Notes under the pieces: generated by a model
Told to the model about the DNA's origin: nothing
Seen by the model: only the letters and a program-made list of their open reading frames with translations
Databases searched by the model: none
Assembly: GCF_036964905.1 (NCBI RefSeq)
Contig: NZ_JBALHR010000014.1
Span: 27,032 to 91,031, forward strand
Direction of reading: 5' to 3'
DNA: 64,000 bases
From: Gemmobacter denitrificans
GTDB lineage: Bacteria > Pseudomonadota > Alphaproteobacteria > Rhodobacterales > Rhodobacteraceae
In this document: in pieces, positions 8,007 through 14,803 of the stretch
Position numbering within the stretch: position 1 is the first letter of the stretch
Layout of the letters: each line of letters starts with the position of its first letter
Position numbers and translations under genes: made by a program

Positions 8007-9291
8007 TCTTGCCATCCCCGGTCTGATGGACCGCCGCCGCGCCCTTCTGGGGCCGAACATGTCCACCTTTTACGATGATCCGGTGCATGTCGTGCGGGGC
8101 GAAGGCGTCTGGCTCTGGGATGCCGAGGGGCGCAAATATCTGGATTGCTACAACAATGTGCCCCATGTCGGGCATTGCAACCCGCGCGTGGTGCAGGCGA
8201 TCTGTGCGCAGGCCGCCGCGCTCAACACCCATACCCGCTATCTGCACGCAGGTATCCTTGATTATGTCGAACGCCTGACCGCCACGTTCGACGATCCGCT
8301 GAATACCGCCATCCTGACCTGCACCGGGTCCGAGGCGAATGACATCGCCCTGCGCATGGCCGAGGCGATGACCGGCAAGCGCGGCATCATCGCGACCGAT
8401 GCCACCTATCATGGCAATACCACGCTGGTCAGCCATCTGTCGAAAAGCAATGTCCCCGCGGTGGGGTTCGGCCTGGGCCAATATCTGCGCCATGTGCAGG
8501 CCCCCGACAGCTATCGCATCCCCGATCCCGATGGCCAGCATTTCGCCGCAGGGGTGCAGGCGGCGATCGACGATCTGGAACGCTCCGGCATCGGCTTTGC
8601 CGCGCTGATCGTCTGCCCGCTGTTTCTGAACGAAGGTTTCCCTACACAGGCCGAAGGCTGGCTGCGCCCCGCCGCCGAGGCCGCGCGCCGCGCGGGCGGT
8701 TTGCTGATCTGTGACGAGGTGCAATCCGGCTTTGGCCGCTGCGGCAGCCATTTCTGGGCGCATCAGAAACAGGGCGTCATTCCCGATGTGGTGACCATGG
8801 GCAAACCCATGGGCAATGGCCATCCGGTGGCCGGTCTGGTGACACGGGCCGACATCATGGCGCGTTTCCGCACATCCTTTCGCTATTTCAACACCTTTGG
8901 CGGCAACCCGGTCAGTTGCGCGGCGGCCGCTGCGGTACTGGATGAATTGCAGGAAAAGGACTTGCAGGCCAATGCCGCGCGGATCGGAAGGCTGGCCGCC
9001 GACCGGCTGCAGGCACTCGCGCAGAAATACCCGGTGATCGGCGATGTCCGGCAATCCGGCATGGTGTTTGGCGCGGAATTCGTGCTGGACCGTGACAGCA
9101 AGACCCCTGCCCCGGCCTATGCCGACCGCGTGGTGAACCGGCTGCGCCAGCGCGGCATCCTTTTGTCAAAGCTGGGTCGCCACAAGAACACGCTGAAAAT
9201 CCGCCCGCCCATGCCCTTCAGTACCGCACATCTGGACCTGCTGATGACCACGCTGGATCAGGTTCTGGCCGAAACGCCGGTCGCCCCATGA
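7999..9291 (+). CDS. Class III PLP enzyme of the phospholyase (AGXT2-like) group
   Basis: A 430-residue fold-type I PLP enzyme. Seen: LTCTGSEANDIALRMA near residue 110, LICDEVQSGFGR near residue 238, and the cofactor lysine in TMGKPMGNGHPVAG near residue 270. The GKPMGNGHP form is typical of ethanolamine-phosphate and phosphohydroxylysine phospho-lyases, which release phosphate and ammonia from a phosphorylated amino alcohol and leave an aldehyde, rather than of plain transaminases. It overlaps tctA by 8 bp and the downstream kinase by 4 bp. It resembles the C-terminal half of the fused protein at 56491-58803, with DPVHVVRGEGVWL matching DPPLHLVRGEGVWL. Substrate unknown; ordinary transamination remains possible. 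Confidence 0.85.
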   Translation: MTDLAIPGLMDRRRALLGPNMSTFYDDPVHVVRGEGVWLWDAEGRKYLDCYNNVPHVGHCNPRVVQAICAQAAALNTHTRYLHAGILDYVERLTATFDDPLNTAILTCTGSEANDIALRMAEAMTGKRGIIATDATYHGNTTLVSHLSKSNVPAVGFGLGQYLRHVQAPDSYRIPDPDGQHFAAGVQAAIDDLERSGIGFAALIVCPLFLNEGFPTQAEGWLRPAAEAARRAGGLLICDEVQSGFGRCGSHFWAHQKQGVIPDVVTMGKPMGNGHPVAGLVTRADIMARFRTSFRYFNTFGGNPVSCAAAAAVLDELQEKDLQANAARIGRLAADRLQALAQKYPVIGDVRQSGMVFGAEFVLDRDSKTPAPAYADRVVNRLRQRGILLSKLGRHKNTLKIRPPMPFSTAHLDLLMTTLDQVLAETPVAP

Positions 9292-10256
9292 TGCCGCAGG
9301 CGCTTGACCCGGATGTCGGAACGGCTCTGGCGCTTTGGGGGCTGTCTGCCGAAAGCTGCCGCTTTGTGGCGGGGCGGGAAAACCGGGTGTATCGGGTTGC
9401 GACGCCCGAGGGCGATTTTGCCCTGCGCCTGCGCCGCCCCGGCTATCGCCAGCAGGATGAACTGCAATCGGAACTGGCGTGGCTTGCCGCGATGGGCCGG
9501 GCCGGGCTGCAGGTGCCCCAGCCCCGCCCGTCGCGCCACGGCAGGCTGCTGGAACGGCTGGGGGATGGCTTTGTCGATCTGGTGGATTGGCTGCCCGGCA
9601 CTGCCATGGGGCAAAGCCGGGTGCCGCTGGCGCTGCCCGATGCACCCGCCGCCTTTCGCGCGCTTGGGGCAGAAATGGCCCGGCTGCATGCCGCCTGCGA
9701 CGCATGGGCCCCACCGCACGGCTTTCGCCGTTGCCCTTGGGATGCCGATGGCCTACTGGGCGAGGCGCCAGTCTGGGGCCGGTTCTGGGACAACCCCACC
9801 CTGCCCCCCGTCACGCGCGCTCTGCTGACGCAGTTCCGCGCACAGGCACGCGACCATCTGGCCCGGGCCGCGCTGGATACCGGGCTGATCCATGCCGATC
9901 TGGTGCGCGAAAACGTGCTGCTGGATGGCCCGCCCCACAGCCCGATCATCCGCATGATCGATTTCGATGATGGCGGGTTCGGCTACCGCCTGTTCGATCT
10001 GGCCACGGTGCTGCTGAAAAACCTGTCCGAACCGGACTATCCGGCGCTGCGGGCCGCGCTGATCGCGGGCTATCACAGCCGCCGCCCGCTGGATCTGGCG
10101 CTGCTGGACCTGTTTCTGGCCCTGCGCGCCGCAACCTATGTGGGCTGGATCGTGCCCCGCCTGCACGAAGAGGGCGGCACCGCCCGCAACGCACGTTTCA
10201 TCGCACAGGCGCAAGACCTGTGTGGCGCATGGCTGAACAGCGCGTCACAGTCCTGA
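9288..10256 (+). CDS. Aminoglycoside-phosphotransferase-fold small-molecule kinase
   Basis: A 322-residue kinase-fold protein. The catalytic loop is LIHADLVRENVLLD near residue 200 (Asp base, Asn metal ligand) and the metal-binding Asp is in RMIDFDDGGFGYR near residue 222. The N-terminal lobe has VAGRENRVYRVATPEGDFALRL. It belongs with homoserine, choline/ethanolamine and hydroxylysine kinases. Its start overlaps the phospholyase stop by 4 bp (ATGA), so the two products are made together. The pairing suggests phosphorylation of an amino alcohol followed by elimination. The downstream Tm-1-like gene begins 16 bp later. Confidence 0.85.
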   Translation: MMPQALDPDVGTALALWGLSAESCRFVAGRENRVYRVATPEGDFALRLRRPGYRQQDELQSELAWLAAMGRAGLQVPQPRPSRHGRLLERLGDGFVDLVDWLPGTAMGQSRVPLALPDAPAAFRALGAEMARLHAACDAWAPPHGFRRCPWDADGLLGEAPVWGRFWDNPTLPPVTRALLTQFRAQARDHLARAALDTGLIHADLVRENVLLDGPPHSPIIRMIDFDDGGFGYRLFDLATVLLKNLSEPDYPALRAALIAGYHSRRPLDLALLDLFLALRAATYVGWIVPRLHEEGGTARNARFIAQAQDLCGAWLNSASQS

Positions 10257-10271
10257 AGGGGGGAAGCACAG

Positions 10272-11555
10272 ATGACGAAAACCATTCTGGTCATCGGCAC
10301 ATTCGACACCAAGGCCGATGAACTGGCCTATCTGATTGCGCGGATTGAATCGCAGGGCGGCGCGGTTCTGGCGATGGATGTCAGCGTACTGGGCCAAGCC
10401 GCGATCCCCGTCGGGATCACTAAGCATGAGGTGGCCGCCGCCGCAGGCACCACCATTAATGCGCTGATCGCCCTTGGCGAAGAAGGCGAGGCCTTTGCTC
10501 AGATGAGCGCGGGCGCCGCCACCCTGACCCGCCGTCTGCATCAGGCCGGGCGAGTGGATGGCATGATCGCCCTCGGCGGCACCATGGGCACCGATCTGGC
10601 GCTGGATTGCGCGCAGGCCCTGCCCCTTGGCGTGCCGAAATACATCGTCTCCACCGTGGCCGGATCACCCCTGATCGCCGCCGAACGCATGGCGGCGGAT
10701 GTGCAGTTCATCCTGTGGGCCGGCGGGCTTTATGGGCTGAACCCCTTGTGCAAATCCTCGCTCAGCCAGGCGGCAGGCGCGGTGCTGGGGGCTGCCCGCG
10801 CGGCCGAGCCACCCCGGTTTGACCGCCCGCTGATCGGGATGACCTCGCTCGGGTCTTCCTGCCTGAAATACATGAAACGCCTGCACCCGGAACTGACGCG
10901 CCGCGGTTATGACATCGCGGTCTTTCACACCACCGGCATGGGCGGCATGGCCTTTGAACGGCTGGCCGCCGATGGGGCCTTTGCCTGTGTCATGGATTTT
11001 TCGCTGCAGGAACTGGTCAACATGCTGAACGGCTCACTGGTCAGCGCCGGGGCCGACCGGCTGACCGGCGCGGGCCGCAGCGGCACGCCGCAACTGGTGG
11101 CCCCCGGCGCGGCGGATATCCTTGATCTGGCAGGCTGGCAGGACATCCCCGAAAGATTTCGCGACCGGCCCTTCCATATGCACAACCGCCTGATCAAGAG
11201 CGTGGCCTTCAATGCCGATGAACGCCGCGATCTGGCACGGGCCATGGCCGACCGTCTGGCCGCCGCACAGGGGCCCACCCATTTCTTCCTGCCCAAAGGC
11301 GGGATCGAGGAATGGGACAGGCCGGGTGAAGCCGCCCGTGATCCCGAAGGGCTGGCCGCCTTCTGCGAGGCGGCCGAAAGCGCAATGGCGGGGCGGATCG
11401 GCCTGACGGTTCTTGATGCCCATATCAACGATGCCGCCTTCTGCACGGCGGTGCTGGCCCGGCTGGATGACTGGATCGCGGCAGGCATCGTGCCAAAGGG
11501 CAGGCCGGAGAACGAAGACCAAAAGACAGCACTTGGCACAGCCGCCGATTCCTGA
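10272..11555 (+). CDS. Tm-1-like ATP-binding domain protein (UPF0261)
   Basis: A 427-residue cytosolic protein beginning MTKTILVIGTFDTKADEL, the hallmark of the UPF0261/Tm-1-like family, with ALGGTMGTDLAL and an STVAGSPL region further in. Tm-1 of tomato binds ATP and blocks tobamovirus replication, but the bacterial proteins have no settled role and usually sit in catabolic operons, often beside a TIM-barrel partner that is absent here. GGGGGAAG lies about 9 bp before the ATG. It is the fifth gene of the tctC-led run, so it probably acts on the imported compound or its product. Confidence 0.88.
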   Translation: MTKTILVIGTFDTKADELAYLIARIESQGGAVLAMDVSVLGQAAIPVGITKHEVAAAAGTTINALIALGEEGEAFAQMSAGAATLTRRLHQAGRVDGMIALGGTMGTDLALDCAQALPLGVPKYIVSTVAGSPLIAAERMAADVQFILWAGGLYGLNPLCKSSLSQAAGAVLGAARAAEPPRFDRPLIGMTSLGSSCLKYMKRLHPELTRRGYDIAVFHTTGMGGMAFERLAADGAFACVMDFSLQELVNMLNGSLVSAGADRLTGAGRSGTPQLVAPGAADILDLAGWQDIPERFRDRPFHMHNRLIKSVAFNADERRDLARAMADRLAAAQGPTHFFLPKGGIEEWDRPGEAARDPEGLAAFCEAAESAMAGRIGLTVLDAHINDAAFCTAVLARLDDWIAAGIVPKGRPENEDQKTALGTAADS

Positions 11556-11590
11556 AACCCTGCCCGCATGGCAAAACAGGACCGCGCAGC

Positions 11591-12079
11591 ATGATCCCCG
11601 ACCTTGATCCGGCGACCGATCTCAGCCTGACCCGCATTCTGGCGGCGCCGCGCGCGCTGATCTGGGAGTGTTGGACCAGCCCCGCCCATATCCCGCATTT
11701 CTTCATTCCGGCCCCGCATCGCGTCACGGCGGTTGATATCGACCTGCGCATCGGCGGGCGGTTCAACACCACTTTCGATGTCGAAGGTCAGGTGATGGAC
11801 AATTGCGGGGTATTTCTGGAGATCGTTCCAGGCGAAAGGCTCGTGTTCACCGATGCCTATTCCGAAGGCTGGAAGCCCGCACCCGACCCGTTCATGACGG
11901 CATTGCTTCTGCTGTCCGATGCGCCGGGCGGCGGCACGGTCTACACCGCCATCGCCCGGCACCGCAACGCGGAAAGCCGCCAGAGCCATGAAGAGATGGG
12001 CTTTCACGATGGCTGGGGCACGGTGGCCACCCAGCTGGAAACCTATGCAATGACCCTGATGGCATCACGGCGGGGCTGA
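11591..12079 (+). CDS. SRPBCC (AHSA1-like) domain protein
   Basis: A 162-residue single-domain START/Bet-v1-fold protein with the AHSA1-like pattern: RILAAPRALIWECWT at the N-terminus, GGRFNTTFDVEG in the middle, IVPGERLVFTDAY, then GWGTVATQLETY near the end. Such proteins bind hydrophobic ligands in a deep cavity, and no enzymatic residue is evident. It follows the Tm-1-like gene by 35 bp and may be the last gene of the operon. Its stop codon lies in the loop of a GC-rich hairpin. Confidence 0.85.
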   Translation: MIPDLDPATDLSLTRILAAPRALIWECWTSPAHIPHFFIPAPHRVTAVDIDLRIGGRFNTTFDVEGQVMDNCGVFLEIVPGERLVFTDAYSEGWKPAPDPFMTALLLLSDAPGGGTVYTAIARHRNAESRQSHEEMGFHDGWGTVATQLETYAMTLMASRRG

Positions 12080-12087
12080 ACCCCGCC
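12069..12087. terminator. GC-rich hairpin at the convergent gene ends
   Basis: A 7-bp perfect stem (GGCGGGG / CCCCGCC) with loop CTGAA that includes the SRPBCC stop codon. No T-run follows. It lies between convergent genes and may help end transcription. Confidence 0.4.
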
Positions 12088-12112
12088 GCCCGGTTCAAGG
12101 CAGGTTGTGCGA

Positions 12113-13087
12113 TCAGCCGCCATTCACGATGGCATCGTAAATGTCATAGCGTTCATCCCCCAGGATGATGCGGAAAATATCGCCGTCCCGTTCGACCCGC
12201 ATTTCCTGCGGTGCGGTGGCGGATACCGGAACGCCCCCCTTGAACAGCACCTGCCGTTCAACCCCGCCGCCAATCGCGATCCAGACCCCGGCATTGCCCG
12301 GCCCATCCCGCACCACGCCGAACAGGCAATCGGCCGGGGCCGCCCCTGCCGCCGTGACGCAGGGCAGGCTGCCCGTAGCATCAAAGCCGATGCCATTGCC
12401 GACCGGCCCGCCTTCGGGCATCTGCGCCTGCGGCGGGGCCGCAGCTTCGGTCAGATGGGTTCCGGCCACCCAACCTTCCACGCCCGATCCATAGACACGG
12501 ATATTGCACCAGCGGTCAGGCCCCGTCATCCGGCAGCCGCGGTTCTGCATCACTTCGCCATTCTGCGCCTTGCCCACCACATCATAGCGCAGATCCGGGC
12601 CGGAACGGATGTTCAACGCCCCTTCGGACAACCCGGTCACCTGCCACCAATCCGGCCCTCCGGCCAGGCCATCGGCGAAATCTCCGCCCGCCAGACCGAT
12701 GCCCAAGGTATAGCTGGCCGCTTCATCGCGCCGCGCTGCATTGCGCATCAGATAGACGCTGACAACATAGGTTCCAGTCGCAGGCAGCGACACATCCGCC
12801 ACATTGCCGCTGGTCGATCCAATGAAGATCGCCTCCGGCGCGCCCTGCTGCTGGATGTTGAAGTAAAGCGACGGATTGGCCGAAGACAGATCGACCGACA
12901 GCATCTGCCCCCCCTGCCCTTCCACCAGATAATCCACGCTTGCATCACCCTTTACCTGCCCGTCCAGTTTCAGGCCCGAGGTGACGGCAACAGGGTCGAT
13001 CAGCTGGCTTTGCTGGGCAAATGCCGACGGGGCACCGGACACGGCCAGCAGCAGGGAAATCAGGGCAAGTGGCGGGAATCGGCGCAT
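12113..13087 (-). CDS. Secreted SH3-domain protein
   Basis: A 324-residue exported protein. I take the ATG at 13087, giving a standard signal peptide (MRRFPPLALISLLLAVSG, cleavage after SAFA), with AGAGG about 8 bp upstream; the frame is open for 27 more codons but those do not look like a leader. Residues about 25-145 form a bacterial pre-peptidase-like beta domain (GQGGQMLSVDL, PATGTYVVSVYLMR). An SH3b domain follows (GALNIRSGPDLRYDVVGKAQ, then CNIRVYGSGVEGWV). The last 100 residues contain a Cys pair. Probably periplasmic, binding cell-wall or protein partners; function unknown. Divergent from the CPBP protease gene. Confidence 0.82.
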   Translation of the reverse strand: MRRFPPLALISLLLAVSGAPSAFAQQSQLIDPVAVTSGLKLDGQVKGDASVDYLVEGQGGQMLSVDLSSANPSLYFNIQQQGAPEAIFIGSTSGNVADVSLPATGTYVVSVYLMRNAARRDEAASYTLGIGLAGGDFADGLAGGPDWWQVTGLSEGALNIRSGPDLRYDVVGKAQNGEVMQNRGCRMTGPDRWCNIRVYGSGVEGWVAGTHLTEAAAPPQAQMPEGGPVGNGIGFDATGSLPCVTAAGAAPADCLFGVVRDGPGNAGVWIAIGGGVERQVLFKGGVPVSATAPQEMRVERDGDIFRIILGDERYDIYDAIVNGG

Positions 13088-13240
13088 CGGAAAAACCTCT
13101 GTCTTTGCGGTATGACCGGGAAGCTTGTCCGCAAGACTAGACACAAAGCCGGGCGGCACGCTATCCAAAACACGAAACTCCCGCGAAGGATGTTTCCGCT
13201 CTGACGGATACCTTTTTGCGACAGGCCAAAGGATGCAGGG

Positions 13241-14026
13241 ATGACACGTCGGCTGGCCATCGCCCTTGGGGCCTTTGTGATCTGGACCGCGATCACGGTT
13301 CTGCTGCCGTTGCTGACCGGGGCCGGACAGGCCGCACTGACCGAGATCATCTCACGCGGGTTTGGCTGGGCCTGGATGCTGGCTGGCGGCTTCATCCTGG
13401 CCGTGGTCCTGTGGCAGGGCTGGCGGGATGTCGGGCTGGATCGGGGGGCGCCCTTGCGCGCATGGGCTCTGGGATGGCTGCCGATGATCTACATTCTCGG
13501 CGCGTTCGGGGCGGCCGCAGCGATGGGCCTGCCCGGGCCGATCACGATGGGTATTGTGCTGATGAACTGCCTGTTCGTCGGGTTCTCCGAAGAACTGATG
13601 TTCCGGGGCGCGCTGCTGCAGGCCCTGCGCCACGCGATGCCCGTCTGGCCTGCCGTCGTCATCACCTCGCTGGCCTTCGGCGCGATCCACAGCCTGAACG
13701 TCTTTGTCACCGGTGATCTGGGCCCGGCGCTGATCCAATCCTGCGCTGCCTGCCTGAGCGGGCTGTTCTTCATTGCCTACCGCCTGCGCTGCGGGTCACT
13801 CTGGCCGCCGATCCTGCTGCATGGACTGTGGGATTTTGCCACCTTCTCGCTGGGGGTGGCGGCGGCAACGGCACAAGATGGGCTTCTGGCCCCCGAGATT
13901 GCCGCGACACCGGACCAGGGCGGGCTTGCGATCCTGTTCCCTGTGCTGCTGGTTCTGCCCAACGGGCTTTACGGCCTTTGGCTGATGCGCAACATCGGCA
14001 AGACCCACGCCTCTGCCACCGCCTGA
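13241..14026 (+). CDS. CPBP-family intramembrane glutamic protease
   Basis: A 261-residue membrane protein with about seven hydrophobic segments. The CPBP/Abi motifs are complete: SEELMFRG near residue 117 (paired Glu and Arg), SLAFGAIHSLN near residue 150 (His), and LLHGLWDF near residue 195 (His, Asp). These are the active-site residues of the Rce1-like proteases that cut within membranes. Bacterial roles range from bacteriocin immunity to prenyl-protein processing, and nothing in the neighbourhood names a substrate. The ATG at 13241 is preceded by CAGGG. Confidence 0.88.
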   Translation: MTRRLAIALGAFVIWTAITVLLPLLTGAGQAALTEIISRGFGWAWMLAGGFILAVVLWQGWRDVGLDRGAPLRAWALGWLPMIYILGAFGAAAAMGLPGPITMGIVLMNCLFVGFSEELMFRGALLQALRHAMPVWPAVVITSLAFGAIHSLNVFVTGDLGPALIQSCAACLSGLFFIAYRLRCGSLWPPILLHGLWDFATFSLGVAAATAQDGLLAPEIAATPDQGGLAILFPVLLVLPNGLYGLWLMRNIGKTHASATA

Positions 14027-14040
14027 CACGCCGCGCCCAG

Positions 14041-14075
14041 AAAAACCGAGGGCGCGCAGCCGAAGCCGTGCGCCC
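14041..14075 (-). terminator. Rho-independent terminator for the leftward small exported-protein gene
   Basis: Read leftward: an 8-bp stem with one mismatch (14068-14075 with 14050-14057), a 10-base loop, then TCGGTTTTT. It lies 24 bp after the stop of the gene at 14099-14638 and between convergent genes. Confidence 0.65.
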
Positions 14076-14098
14076 GATACCACCTACGCATCCACTGA

Positions 14099-14638
14099 TC
14101 AGAGCTTGCCGCCCCGAAGATCAATCAGCTCACCCGAATCGCGCATGGTGCAGACCATATGCTCGTGGCCGACCGTGGCCTCGATCTCCCATTTGTGTTT
14201 CTGGGGCGACCGGGCCTTGACGAAATGCACATGGTTTTTGCTGGCCGCGAAATTCTGCGCCACGATATCGGCGCAGCCGCTATAGGCCATGGGCGGGGCT
14301 TTCTGATCTGCATCGACACGGCGATGGGCCACGCTGTTCTGCCGCTCGTTCTCGCCCGCGCGATAGCCTTCGACATAACCGCGTGTCTGGCTGTATTCCC
14401 AATAGGCATAGCCATGCAAACCATCGCGATAGCCGCGTTCGAATTCAGCGGTTTCCACATCGTCAGAAGGCTTGTAGCCATCCTTGTAATGGTGCTTGTG
14501 ATGCGCCAACGCGGCAATGCCCAAAATCGCGATCGCGGCAGCCACCTTCTGATCATCGTTCATTTCGGCAGCGGCGGGCGCGGCACCAAGTTGCAGACAC
14601 AAGGCGACAATGGCAAATGTGGTGACAATAGGCTTCAT
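14099..14638 (-). CDS. Small exported protein of unknown function
   Basis: A 179-residue protein. The start at 14638 has GGAG about 9 bp upstream and yields a clear signal peptide (MKPIVTTFAIVALCLQLGA, cleavage after PAAA). A second hydrophobic stretch (VAAAIAILGIAALA) follows directly, then a His-rich HHKHHYKDGY and a Tyr/Gly-rich segment with RGYRDGLHGY and RGYVEGYRAG, an internal GYxxG-type repeat. The C-terminal 70 residues contain two Cys and a beta-rich pattern. I do not recognise a named family. It is likely periplasmic or membrane-tethered. Confidence 0.75.
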   Translation of the reverse strand: MKPIVTTFAIVALCLQLGAAPAAAEMNDDQKVAAAIAILGIAALAHHKHHYKDGYKPSDDVETAEFERGYRDGLHGYAYWEYSQTRGYVEGYRAGENERQNSVAHRRVDADQKAPPMAYSGCADIVAQNFAASKNHVHFVKARSPQKHKWEIEATVGHEHMVCTMRDSGELIDLRGGKL

Positions 14639-14803
14639 CTCTTGAACTCCTTCAAGTGAGACCAAATCGCGGCATGCCGTCGCGTCAATCGACACGGGTG
14701 CCGACGGGCTTCACTGTAGGAAGGCTTGTTCCGCCGGTCTATCCACTATGCGAAGATGGCAAATGTGTCGCGGGGCGCAGCCGGGCACCCCGCACAGATC
14801 CTG

